64,000 nucleotides of DNA from Kuschelorhynchus macadamiae (lineage: Eukaryota > Arthropoda > Insecta > Coleoptera > Curculionidae), in NCBI GenBank assembly GCA_030620095.1, contig JAUTXW010003402.1, positions 472,501-536,500 of the forward strand. Direction: 5' to 3'. Positions within the stretch are counted from its first letter, which is position 1. Each line of letters starts with the position of its first letter. The notes beneath the pieces are model-generated. The model saw only the letters and a list, made by a program, of their open reading frames with translations. It had not been told where the DNA came from and did no database searches. This document shows positions 17,195 to 28,724 of the stretch, one piece after another. A program made the position numbers and the translations under genes.

Positions 17195-17660
17195 ATCAAA
17201 ATGGCGGACGAATTTTGTCATTTGTAGAGATTCGATTGAAAACCGGTATTTATAGGTCTTTGAGAGTGCAAATTATAACTATTTTTAGTCAATATTTAAA
17301 AATTCAAAATGGCGGCGACAACATGGAGAACACATTTAGTCATGTGTGCAGTTTCGGTTGAAGATCGGTATGGGGTTTTTATGAGTGGAAATTGCATTCA
17401 AAAATTCAAAATGGCACTGTAAGAGTGCAAGTTATAAATTTTTAGTCAACATTTAAACATATAAAATATTGCTGACATATATTGTCATTTGGGCGGACTG
17501 GAAATCAGTATCTAGCGGTTTTAAAAAGTGCAAATTATGTATTTTTAGGCAACAAAATGGCGCCGTCAGTATGGCGGATGAATTTAGTCCTTTGTGGAGA
17601 TTCGACTGAGAATCGGTATCAAGTGTTACAAGTTATAAGTAGAGGTTTCCGGTTCCCTTA
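17195..17660 (+). repeat. Degenerate tandem repeat, about 4 units
   Basis: Units share 'AAAATGGCGG..GAATTTAGTC.TTTGT', 'GAGATTCGA.TGAAAATCGGTAT' and 'GAGTGCAAATTATAA.TATTTTTAGTCAA', with variable spacing of roughly 100-140 bases. It is distinct in wording from the other 'ATGGCGG' family but shares that core. Confidence 0.65.
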
Positions 17661-18964
17661 TTAGCAAATATGAAGGAATGCGGTTTTCGTGATCCTGATC
17701 CTGGCTTACCTAGTATGTGTAGCCAATGAAAAAGTTCCTAAGATGACTAACCATGATCTTGATTTTATTTATAAAAAAAATACTAATAAAATTACAATTT
17801 CGTTCTTAGGGGCTATTGTGTTCCTATAATAATAATAATATGAAGACATTAGTATAGCGTAGTAGTAAAATTGTTGGCGAAAACGACCTTCAAAATCGGT
17901 TAATCGGTAAAATGACTTTTACCCCAGCGGAGCATTTTGTGAAAACTTGATTCACCGTTGCTATGCTAGTGTAAATAGTGATAGTGTCCATTTTCAACAC
18001 TTACCAGTAAATTTTATTTTTTACAAATATTGGTTTATTGGTTAGAAAAATACTAGATTAATTCCGATAAAATAATAATAATTATTAATAGTTTTTTTTA
18101 GAACAGTTGGATGACAAAAATTTTAAATCTTATTTTAAAATCAAATCCAAAGATCTAATTAATTTCGAGTTCAAAACAACAAATCGTGCCGCGCTACGAG
18201 AATATAACTGAAACGTTCTCGCCTTATTAAAGAATGTTAAATTGTACAATGACTTTAACCCCAAAACAAAGTTTACGGAATACATATTCCGTAAACTTTG
18301 CCCAAAGTCCTTGAAGTATTTTTACCTAATTAAATATTGGCATCCTTTCCTTTTTTTTATCAAAAGGGTTAAGGTGATGATGTCTCGTAAATAAAGTTAG
18401 TTTTTTAACATTCTGATTTCACACGTCGTCCCATCAAAGATAGCCAAGTAATAGTAACAATTTGAATTTTTTAAAACACCATCTGCTCAAATTTAAAGGA
18501 AACCCGAGGAAATCGAAATTCCCAGCAAAATTCTTATGCTGAAGAAACCTGAATAAACACATATTGTAGTGTTTTAGATAGTACATATATCTGATAATAT
18601 ATTAAAGAAAATCCCACGGGAAAAATAAATCACCAATAACGAAACGTATATAAAAGTAAATTAACTGTCATGTTTGATATATCGACTTTTGTGTGTTGCC
18701 GTAAAACTGAGAAATTTATTACAGACGCCCAAGGACCCTTTAGGGAATATTTCGAGATATTTCCAAAAATACTACTCAGTTAAATGTATTTAGTAGTATT
18801 GACAGTGCAATGCGTTTTTGTTTACATACAGCAAAACGGATTATAATAACAGAATGCTGGAAAAGTGGGACTGGTTAGTCGCCATTAACACATTTTTTTC
18901 ATCAAGGGACCCATAAAATCATAACTAAACATTAGTTATGTGTTTTAAAATACGTGGGATATAC
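17661..18964. other. Unassigned stretch with a perfect hairpin
   Basis: No gene seen. 18267-18300 is a perfect inverted repeat, CAAAGTTTACGGAATA with a 2-base loop, inside sequence with no other recognised feature. Confidence 0.5.
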
Positions 18965-19094
18965 CTAAGAGTATACCCTTGAGTGATTTGAGGAGGAGGT
19001 CTGTTCTGTTCCATTGCCTTTCTCTGTGATATTGGTAAACCCATAGGTAAAGTTGAGGGTAAAGTGTTTGACTGCATCCCAGTATAATACCCTC
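18965..19094 (-). CDS. Possible orphan host exon, unknown protein
   Basis: The minus-strand segment is bounded by a convincing acceptor (AGCTATATCTTGTTCAG before 19094) and donor (GTATAT after 18965). The 130-bp interior is open in one phase and reads GYYTGMQSNTLPSTLPMG, then LPISQRKAMEQNRPPPQITQ, then GYTLR. The composition (Pro, Gln, Ser, Met) looks like a disordered region of a regulatory protein rather than a transposase. No neighbouring exon was found, and I do not recognise the family. It could be chance. Confidence 0.3.
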
Positions 19095-19099
19095 CTGAA

Positions 19100-20860
19100 C
19101 AAGATATAGCTACAAAGTGGATTTTGATTCCCCATGTATACATACAAACTGTGACATCTTGCAGAACACGTATAATTATATTAGATATTATATTAGATGG
19201 ATTTACCTTGGATCCTGTTTTTTCCCTCGACCATAGCTTTTATGTAGAGTATGTATTTGTAGTAACAGAGCTACAATATGCAGGAATAACCTCTAAACGC
19301 TTACACAATATCAACCAGTTTAATTTTTTATTATCGGTGTTAGTTGTGTATGTTGCTATTATAGTAGCTTTATTATAACGACCAAGATATATATATTTTT
19401 AACTAGTTGTACAGCTTGTACTTGCTAATTTTAAACTGACCTATATATTTTTGCCGTTCTTATTGCAAATAAATTTCTTAGTATGGGTTAGAATAAAAAA
19501 CATTTGTATATAAATTAAGCCAACAAATTTGTTTGAGTAAAACCGTGAATGAAACATACCATTGAGTAGTTAACTATTACCTAGCAGATAATTTCATTTT
19601 ATTTTTACTAGACTATACCTGAAACGAATGCAGGTAGCTAATATTAATTACCCTTCTAAAAATTTGACCTGCCAAGCATGGCGCCGTACACAGGTATATA
19701 TTTAGATAGTTATGAACCCGGATTAACAATTCGTTTACTTCCCTTGTTAGCCCCTTTAACTTGTAAAATGGTATAAAGATTTTGTACTGATTATTAATAC
19801 ATTTGTTAAATTAACCCTCGAGCTACCCTTTACGAAAAACCTAATTTTTGTATTATCAATTTTGATTTTTTACTCAAAACTAACGCCTGAAGGACTATGA
19901 TCTACCTTTGGATATCTTGAAGATATTCGATGTTAATATGATTATAGGTCGGAACTTTGCCATTAAATACATGCGGTTCTCCAATGCGGTTCTCCACATT
20001 TCTTATTGTTTATTAAATGGGGACTATGATACGGAATTACGAAACACCTGTAAGAGCAAGATGATCTTATCCAATTCTTAGTTTTCACAATTTCACAGTA
20101 CATTTCAATACACACTATTCAATCGAAGAATAAAAATTTCGAATAAAGAATCTTTTAATTTAGTTGATGTTGATTTTCAACAGGATCTTCGCTAGTAATA
20201 ATGTAATATCATACAAATATCCACACATTTTTCCAGGCATTTTATTTTTCTTACGTTCGCTTACTTTTTTTTAACTAAATCTCGAGCTAACTTGTATATC
20301 TTTTATACATCAGAAATCAGGTCTAGCCTCCATATTTACCCACAACTAGGGTATTTTATATATTTAAATCCAAAAAGTTGTATATTGTTTCATAATAAAA
20401 TATTAAAATTAAAAAATATTAACTGCTTAATTTTTTGCTTAGGATATATTAAATTGTCACAAAATTACAGATATTGTTAAAACCCCGAGTAAACCCCAGG
20501 TTAAAACGATTCTATTCTTATATTTGTTTATTTAAGATTATTTTAGTTAAAATTGCGAGAAATCGGTAGATTCGTCTGTACCGAGGTATGTACCACAACT
20601 GAGCCCACAACTTTCTTGGTTCAGAATTTCACTATGTACATTTAACAGTATATAAATGCATATAATTATTTATACAAATCCGAGTAGAAATTCTATAAAA
20701 TGTATTTTTTTTAATTTTAATTGATTTTTATTGTTTTTATTATTAATTTTTATGTTTCATAACTAGGGTAGGGATCCAAAAAGAAACGTCAAATATTCAA
20801 AAAAGTCTACGTTTGGCAATTTATTATTGCATCTTCAGGATACTAAAAGGCATACATAAA
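19100..20860. other. Unassigned A+T-rich stretch
   Basis: No gene or element recognised. If 18965-19094 is a real exon, this would be intronic or intergenic sequence of that gene. Confidence 0.4.
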
Positions 20861-20864
20861 ACGA

Positions 20865-21650
20865 TATAGCTTTACAAGACAACAACTCAATAAATAGTAA
20901 AGTACAAAAAATGCTATACTGACTATGAAAAATACTATACTGACTGTGACAATTTGACATAAAATAGTGAATTTTTTGGAAATTATTACATACAAAAACA
21001 TAAATTACGATAAATACATAACTAAATATTTTGATCTTATTTAAACTGAAAAACAATGCACAAAAATTAAAAACTATGTACTTACATTTTAAGGATTTAA
21101 CTTTTATAGTCATATAAAAAAATACACGAACAACACTTAGGTAAACAAAGTGAAAATCACATACATTGGTTACAACAATAAAATGAAATACCACAACTAA
21201 TTAAACCAATTCAACCTAGCTCGTTCAACGGTTGTTTGAGAATAGCAATATACTAAATATTCTTCCGTGTTATTGGAAAAAAAAAATAGTAATATGGTTT
21301 TTTACTTTTTTTATATATTGTAAATAGCCTGCAAATAATTTTAGCATACGGATATAGTTATTTGATTTTATCAATTATATTGAAATATGCAGTCAGATTC
21401 TCTAAATCGGTTTTTTTATTAACTACATAGTTTTTAATTTTATTGTGCATTGTTTTTCAGTTTAAAAAAGATCAAAATATTTCAATCAATATATATTTAT
21501 CGTAATTTATGTGTTTTTGTACGCAATAATTTCCAAAAAATTCACTATTTTATGTCAAATTGTCACAGTCAGTATAGTATTTTTCATAGGAAGTATAGCA
21601 TTTTTTCTACTTTACTATTTATTGAGTTGATGTCTTGTAGAGCTATATAG
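20865..21650. mobile_element. Long inverted-repeat element (fold-back/MITE)
   Basis: About 220 bases at 20865-21090 (ACAACTCAATAAATAGTAAAG to AAAAACTATGTA) return inverted at 21422-21650. Some substitutions separate the arms and the spacer is about 330 bases. ORFs in the two arms are mirror images and not genes. No target duplication identified. A fragment with ATGCCGCG and CAGACAGACC follows at 21680-21730, like the 'ATGGCGG' family tract. Confidence 0.7.
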
Positions 21651-21977
21651 TTGAAGTCAAACTGATAAGTATATATTTTGAGTTATGCCGCGTACAGACA
21701 GACCGTCAGACTGAAGGAAATGGGAGAACATGTTTATCGGGGTCCAGTTTTTGAGCTATGCCGCGTGCAGAAAATGTTTATCGGGGTCCAGCCACCCTAA
21801 AAATTTTAGGAGGGAAGCATAGATGCCAGTAAGGTTATCCTGACTTCTAACCACAATTGGCTTAGTGCATTCAGTAATTTTATTGGGAGAAGCAATACAC
21901 TTTTATAATAAAAAATAAACTACAAAAAAGTAAAAAAATAATACTTCATTTGATTTTGCAAATTTTAGGTAGGCACT

Positions 21978-22118
21978 TTATGAAGTCGGCGTCAAACTGA
22001 TATCAAATTACTGAATCACAAAAGAGATAATTATCTATTGAATGTTTTTAAGTCTAATACTTCAAATATAACGTCTATTTACTGTGTTTATTAGTTTGAC
22101 TCCGACTTCATAAAATCA
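21978..22118. repeat. Small inverted repeat
   Basis: TATGAAGTCGGCGTCAAACT near 21979 is inverted near 22098 as AGTTTGACTCCGACTTCAT, giving arms of about 20 bases around an A+T-rich spacer. Probably a small MITE; no target duplication confirmed. Confidence 0.5.
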
Positions 22119-22119
22119 A

Positions 22120-25031
22120 TTTTTTCTGTTTGAAATCAGTTTTATTTTTTTTATAAATTTCATTACTTCACCCCTTTTTACATAGTTTTAGTGTAAAGGT
22201 CAGCTTGAAAATTTTCGAGACTAAAATTTTAGGTCACAATTCTGGACATTCCTGATAAAATGAATAAAAACTTTTTGCTAGAATCACGGTACTTAACTAA
22301 TATTAGGTGTATAAAAAGCCTGTACATAATAATATTTATAGAGAGACAGCCTCGGAGACAAAAATAACAATAATCAAAAATTAAAATGATTTAATAAGTA
22401 CCTACTTATCATATTATTTCGAGTTTATTTAAATTTATGGAATTAACTTCGTGCCCTAAAAACTCTGAAAACTACAAGAAAAACAATATATTACACCCTC
22501 TCCTCTTTAACCCTCCACAAACAGAGCCACAACCACACACCTTCTTTACTGACACAACAAATGTTTTTTGTTCAGAATAAAGTAATTTAATATCATCAAC
22601 ATTCATTAAGATTTATAATTTCTTACTGAAAAAAACCTGCCAAGAAAATAGAATTACCCCACCTCCTAAAGAATGTACCCCAAGCTCGACCTTAAGTTCT
22701 GCTGAAGTAACTTTTTTGCTTAAAATTCGATGCAAAATCAAAATTTTTCAATTTTATATTTTTCACAATATGTTAGCTATGCGACCACCCCGATGCTACC
22801 CCGAATAGTTCCTGAAAAAAATCAACCAGATTGGTCAAACCATCTCGGAGTTATCGGGTATACAACAAAAATACAAAATCAGTATTCAAATTATTGTCAA
22901 TAGTGAATTCAGTAACGATTCTATGGTCAAGGAAACCTTTATCTACGTTGTACATAAAGAAGAGATTAAGATGCGAAATTTAAGGAACTTTAATATATAA
23001 GTTATATAGAGTCATACATTCTAAAAAAAGATCAGTGCTGCTGAACTTGAAATAAACTTAGTTCTAGCACAGAGTAAAGCTGAAGATAACTAGCTGCTGA
23101 TAAAATAAGCCCTTTTCTACTGTGGAGGGGCTTGAGAGGAATCAACATATTACCGAAAGGAGATCGGAGATGATTGTCTCAACTTTCTCGATCTCAGCAG
23201 CCGAGGCAGCCACCTTTAAACTAAATTATAGAATTTTACCCCAATTTTACCTAAAATTAAACACTCGGAAAACACCCCTAAATACGTGTAGCACCTCGTA
23301 CCATAATCCAGAAAAGTATTCGCTGTATTATTTACAACGAGCTTAGAACAAATAAATGAAGTTGATAAGCAAACATCATGATCATCTTCCAAAGTCTGTA
23401 ATCGGTAAATATAATAGCATATAAGCATATAATCTACACGTTTTTTTACATATTTTCTTAAGGGCAGAATATTTTTTTTCTCTTAATAGCAAAATATTTG
23501 GCATATTTTCAAAATCATATCAGTCCTGCACACTACTTATGCATTTTACGTGGCTCTTTGAAAGTTTTTTTTTGTCAAAATGTTGAGGTAACTAATAGTA
23601 AAAGTTTTTAATATATTTAAATTGAGATTTTAATATATTTAGTTTTAAGTGTAGAACAAAGTCCAGAGACCCTTCTTCTCTAAATAAAGCGGTATACCTA
23701 TAAAGCTCGGAATTCCCCTTGTCACTGCATATAAAATATTTGTATCATTCTTCTTAATAGTTTTATAGTTTATATCCATAGGCGCTTGGATGCCCCCCCC
23801 CCCACCCCCGTATTTTGAAAATGTGCCCTAATAACTGAACTTACATGCTAAAGGCACACCACGCTCCTGTATCTGAACATTGTTGCCCCCCTGGAATTTG
23901 TTTAAACGAGAATTGATCCTAAATATATTGAATTTAAGTAACATTGATATTTTGAAGAAATAAATTACCGAATGAATGATCATATAATAAATTACCACAA
24001 ACTGTCGATAAGAAAATCAACAGAATGAACATTCATGAACAAACTTTATAATGTATTAATTTTAGTCTTAAGAATTCGATTAGTTTATGCAAGTCAATAA
24101 ACAAATTCTAATACTTAGTGCAATTAAAGTTAAAGCTGCTAAAGTCCTTTACATATGAATTAAATTTAGTGAAGTTTTCAAATTTAGCAAGTATTTATAG
24201 AAATTATATTAGGATTATTCTAGTCCAAGTGTATTTAGAACTTTTGTTATTACTCAATGAAATAAAAAAAATAGCTTTTTTACAAATGCACAATTTTAAA
24301 AAATATAACGAGATAGATTAAAATAAAACAAGTTTCTTGGGCTTGAACACTATTTGCCAAAATATCAAACAAAGCGATATTTTTTTTACACTTGGCTAAT
24401 TTAAATTTCAACTTAAAACTTTTTATTGTCTTAATTTTTTACAGTTTTTATGATCTACCAGATAAAATTGTGTTTTTTATTTTCATGTTTAATTTTATTT
24501 TTTTGACATAGAAATTAAAATACAATTAGAACACAAAAATAGAAAATCCGCATTCTAACTCCTTCAATCAAGCGAGAGGAAATATTGATTTTTTGATAAG
24601 GAAAACAAACCTGCAATAACTTCACAAGTCAGGTGAATTATCTCCGAAACAGGACCAACTAAAGCATAAGTAATTCGACTTAAGCACTGCAACTATACTA
24701 ATTTAACGAAAACACTAAAAAATAACGCAAAAACGCGCAAGTAGAAAATTTCTTCTTATATCCAACAAATGTCAGTTCTACGATAACTCTCGAACTTTAA
24801 CGAACGACAGAACAAGGTAACGGATTACCTTAGCGACAGACGAAACAAAACTAAAGGGGACTGGTGAACGCTTGCTTGACTGTCCGACATTTTTTGAACG
24901 GTAGCGAATTGTACTATGAGAGCGAACAGTGTACTAGGTGAAGATTCAAGATGTATTTTCAGAGAACGCCGGTAAGTACTGAATCTAGAATACAATGCAA
25001 ATGCTGTAAACGTTTAACGTAAGAACTAACC
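22120..25031. other. Unassigned stretch
   Basis: No gene recognised. A poly-C tract occurs near 23799-23818 in a context (GGCGCTTGGATGCCCC) that looks like a degraded MITE end, without a matching partner I can confirm. Confidence 0.4.
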
Positions 25032-25160
25032 CAGGCAAGTAGCCAGGGGGATCTTGGGGCTCTTGACCCCCCCCCCCCCGAAACTTTGAAAATATACTTA
25101 TTAATTTTCCTGTTTACCGTTTCGACCCCCTCCGGAACTGAATTTTTGGCTACGTGCCTG
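25032..25160. mobile_element. 129-bp hAT-type MITE with perfect TSD
   Basis: Ends CAGGCAAGTAGCCA and TGGCTACGTGCCTG form 14-bp terminal inverted repeats with one mismatch. Flanks 25024-25031 and 25161-25168 are both AACTAACC, a perfect 8-bp target duplication. It contains a poly-C tract near 25066 and has no coding capacity. Confidence 0.88.
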
Positions 25161-25228
25161 AACTAACCAACAAAAAACGGGGATAACCACCACAATTCTC
25201 GGGTTGGAAGTAAATATAACCGTTTATA

Positions 25229-25420
25229 AACTAGGCCTAACCAGGTCTTACCGAAAACAACACAGTCCGATATTTTTAACACACGATTACAAAATTATAT
25301 ATTTTGATTTTGAAAAATTTAAAAACTCACCGGAAGGAGATGGAACCCAAGCCCTACGAAGTACAAGGCAAACGCTCTATCCGTGGAGCTACGTAGCTCA
25401 CACCAGAAGGTAAGCGAACT
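25229..25420 (-). repeat. tRNA-derived SINE
   Basis: The minus strand has GTGTGAGCTACGTAGCTCCA, CGGATAGAGCG (box A-like) and GGGCTTGGGTTCCATCTCC (box B-like). A body follows, ending TTTTCGGTAAGACCTGGTT AGGCCTAG. The head matches 15020-15115 and the tail matches 16098-16160. Confidence 0.7.
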
Positions 25421-26320
25421 CTGTTTATATTTTATACTATACTGATTAGCCGTCCTTCGGGGTAATTATATAAAATGCTAGCCAGGCTAACCGTTACTAT
25501 TTATTTTATATGTTTTAACATTTCATAAATGTCGACGATTAAAAAAAAGGTCCTCTCTTTTAGGCCCCCTCTCCCCTATTAACATAATTCTAGATCCGCC
25601 ACTGTAATGCAAATAAAGCAGACAAAATATGAATTACGACAGACTGTATTTGTTGAATAATTAATCGTCCTTATCTTAATTTATGTCAAGGGTTAATATG
25701 TATGTCGTTCTCTATCTCCTCTTTAGGTCCATATTTTCTCTGCCAACGTTAATTTTGACTTTTGCTTAAAACCTCCAAAACGTGATAGAATTGCTTGATT
25801 AAGACCTGCCCTGTCATATCAAGATGTACTCAGTCCTTTGTATATTTTACTATTGATTATTGATATTAACGTCATTTTAGAACCTTTTTGGCGTTTTATC
25901 TTTGCAGTAGCTTAAATATTACTTTAACATAACTATATTTTAACAAAGGACTTTTCATTAATCATCTCTAATCTAGAATTACATACTATTTATGTAAATC
26001 CCTGTAAGATGGCATATTTGTTATTTCCCTTTAATTTGACTTTTGAAATACCCATTCATTATCATATGTTTTTGTGAAACTTATTTTGATAATATATAAA
26101 TATTTACCCTGTGGATCATATCACCATAATGCTTTTGTATTAAAATTCAAGATGATTTGATGGCTCATGCTTCAACCCTTCATGTGAAATCCAAGCACAA
26201 GTACGTTGTTAATGTGCTCGTCAACGAGTGCCTGTCTTTAGCGGTGTCATATTTGTTTCAGGCTCCAAACTCAAAACTTGTCTACCAGAATATCTTAATC
26301 TTATTGTCTTGCTTCTAAAG

Positions 26321-26382
<62 letters not shown>

Positions 26383-26447
26383 GCAGAAATACATAATTTC
26401 TGCAGTGCAAAACAACCTACAAGAAGAATGCTTTCGATTATGTCACA

Positions 26448-26507
26448 GGGTACCCTCCTGCGATCATGATTTCTGGGCATTTACACTCATCAGGCAGACT
26501 TGTACCC
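26448..26507 (-). ncRNA. Hammerhead-like motif, copy A
   Basis: On the minus strand: outer helix GGGUAC/GUACCC, internal loop, inner helix UCUGC/GCAGG (one wobble), then CUGAUGAG..GAAA, palindrome UCAUGA and UC before GCAGG. Stem II between CUGAUGA and GAAA is weak. Proposed from pairing only. Confidence 0.35.
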
Positions 26508-26835
26508 AGGGAGATCTGAAATAACAGATTGCTCGATATGACAAAATCGAAAACGAAACGTCTATCATACTGGAACAGTACTACATGCTAAGTATAACAC
26601 TTAGCGCCACCTATTGGGGCTCCAGTGGTTTCCGGCTGCAAACCCATAGGAATTTGGCAAAGTATGCACTAGCACCATCATGCGGAGAGTAGATACTAAA
26701 TTCAATAAAAATGCGCTTTCACACACCTTTATCAAAAGTTCTTGGCCGGAAAAGATATATGTAGAATAGCAGAAATACATAATTTCTGCAGGTGCAAAAC
26801 GGCCTACAAGAAGAATTGCTTTCGATTATGTCACA

Positions 26836-26895
26836 GGGTACCCTCCTGCGATCATGATTTCTGGGCCTTTATACTCATCAGGCAGGCTTGTACCC
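26836..26895 (-). ncRNA. Hammerhead-like motif, copy B (best)
   Basis: GGGUAC (26890-26895) pairs with GUACCC (26836-26841), and CCUGC (26882-26886) pairs perfectly with GCAGG (26845-26849), with AAG/AGG as a symmetric internal loop. Between them lie CUGAUGA (26875-26881), GAAA (26858-26861), the palindrome UCAUGA and UC. The order equals a type I hammerhead with a minimal stem III. The predicted stem II (GUAUAAAGGCCCA) pairs poorly, so catalysis is uncertain. Confidence 0.4.
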
Positions 26896-27254
26896 AGGGA
26901 GATCTGAAATAACAGATTGCTCGATATGACAAAATCGAAAACGAAACGTTTATCATACTGGAACAGTACTACATGCTAAGTGTAACACTTAACGCCACCT
27001 ATTGGGGCTCCGGTGGTTTCCGGCTGCAAACCCATAGGGCACTTGGAAAAGTGACCCTTTTGATAAAGGTGTGTGAAAGCTCATTTTTATTGATTTTAGT
27101 ATCTACCCTCCGCATGATGGTACTAGTGCATACTTTGCCAAAATCCCAATAGGTGGCGCTAAGTGTTATACTTAGCATGTAGTACTGTTCCAGTATGATA
27201 GACGTTTCGTTTTCGATTTTGTCATATCGAGCAATCTGTTATTTCAGATCTCCC

Positions 27255-27316
27255 TGTGTACAAGCTTGCCTGATGAGTGTAAAGGCCCAGAAATCATGAT
27301 CACAGGAGGGTACCCT
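27255..27316 (+). ncRNA. Hammerhead-like motif, copy C (decayed)
   Basis: Same arrangement on the plus strand with CTGATGA at 27270-27276 and GAAATCATGATC downstream. The stem I strands (CUUGC versus ACAGG) carry mismatches, so this copy is the most degraded. Confidence 0.3.
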
Positions 27317-27351
27317 GTGACATAAGCGGAAGCAATTCTTCTTGTAGGCCG

Positions 27352-28455
27352 TAGGGATGCCGATCTTTTTACAAAGAATCGATTTTCAGAAAATCGCTTT
27401 TGAAAAGTTTTTGGGACTTATTATTATTGTATACAAAAATTTTAAAATAGTATACATATTATTACATGATCAGTTGCACATCTTAGTCAGAGTTCTAAAT
27501 AGAATTGCACTTTTTTAAGTTAAACAGAGTTCACCTTTATATTTTATGTTTGAAAAAACAATAAATATGCAGGGAACGTGATAAAAATAAAAACGTATTT
27601 TAATTTCCATAAAGTAAAACCAAAAACATTTAAGGCAAAAAAATACAGTAACTAAATATTACACTTTAGAAGACTACTACTGACGCAAACACAGAGCATA
27701 AGGAAAACTGACAAAACATCAAACATATTCTTTAAATAATAAAATAAAAATAGATTGGTTTTTTGTGTAATTAGAGAGAAAAAATATTTCTTTGTACAAG
27801 GTTTTCATTTATATTGTGGCGCCCACCTAGAGGGTTATTAATAAGACAGAAAAAAACCGAAAAAAGCCTTAAATATATAAAAAAAAAGGTTTTTCCATAT
27901 TATCTTATTTATAATCAGATAATCAAGAGCTTATTAATGTCTATAAATGAGACAGGGGATTCCATTTAAAAATAGAGAAAGTGATTTTGTTTCCTATTTT
28001 TACCCCTCAAATTTCATGTTTAAAGATTTATTCTATATTTTATAATTATGACTCTTGGTAGGTCGTCAAAATGAAGACGAAAACAACATAAGTTTCAATT
28101 TAAAAAATCTAAAGAGTTTAAAAAAAAACAATTTTTGAAGGCTTTTACTAGCTAACCGATTACCAGAGTGGTCTAGTATATTTCCATTCTTTGATAACAC
28201 AGATGTGGATACTATCGAAAAGTGTTCCAATGCACCAATGCCAATTTTGGATAAATTAATTTGTAATTATTCCTAAACTCAATTGAGAATAAAAACCATA
28301 CTTTATTTTATTATTTTGTAATGCAAATTTGGTAAATTAAGAATCGATTCTCGTAAAAAAGAATCGATTTTCGATTAAATCGCTTACCAAAAAATCGATT
28401 TTTTTAGATCTAAAAATCGATCTTAAAAAAGATCGATTTAAGATCGGCAACCCTA
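27352..28455 (-). mobile_element. 1.1-kb hAT element with perfect TSD
   Basis: Ends TAGGGATGCCGATC and GATCGGCAACCCTA form terminal inverted repeats with one mismatch. GTAGGCCG is duplicated exactly at 27344-27351 and 28456-28463. The insertion splits copy C of the surrounding repeat, whose sequence is continuous once the element and one duplication are removed. On the minus strand near 28240-28120 a frame reads TSVLSKNGNILDHSGNRLAS, a decayed form of the hAT C-terminal signature. The subterminal sequence is rich in GATCGATTT-type repeats. Confidence 0.85.
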
Positions 28456-28571
28456 GTAGGCCGTTTTGCACCTGCAGAAATTAAGTATTTCTGCTATTCT
28501 ACATATATCTTTTCTGGCCAAGAACTTTTGATAAAGGTGTGTGAAAGCGCATTTTTATTGATTTTAGTATC

Positions 28572-28631
<60 letters not shown>

Positions 28632-28724
28632 CCTTCAAAGAGGTTATACTATAGCTCGTTTGCAACGAATGGGTCGAAAATGAGCGGTCTCTGGGCACTA
28701 AGTTGATGTTCTTCCGAAAGCTGG

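Larger units (their letters stand above)
26321..28628. repeat. Fold-back array of a ~375-bp repeat bounded by TA runs
   Basis: Copy A (about 26385-26760) and copy B (26766-27040) are direct repeats. Copy C (about 27075-27351 continuing at 28464-28570) is inverted and split by the hAT at 27352-28455. Shared words include GGGTACCCTCCTGCGATCAT, ACTGGAACAGTACTACATGC and CTTTCACACACCTTTATCA. TA microsatellites flank the array at 26321-26379 and 28572-28628. Each copy has a hammerhead-like fold, suggesting the terminal repeat of another Penelope-like family. No reverse transcriptase is present. Confidence 0.7.

Noticed and set aside
17820..17845. CRISPR-like or regulatory array from short ATA repeats
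   Set aside because: It is a simple AATAATAAT microsatellite with no spacers or associated genes.
20835..21650. Duplicated small genes on opposite strands
   Set aside because: The two ORFs are mirror images from the arms of an inverted-repeat element.
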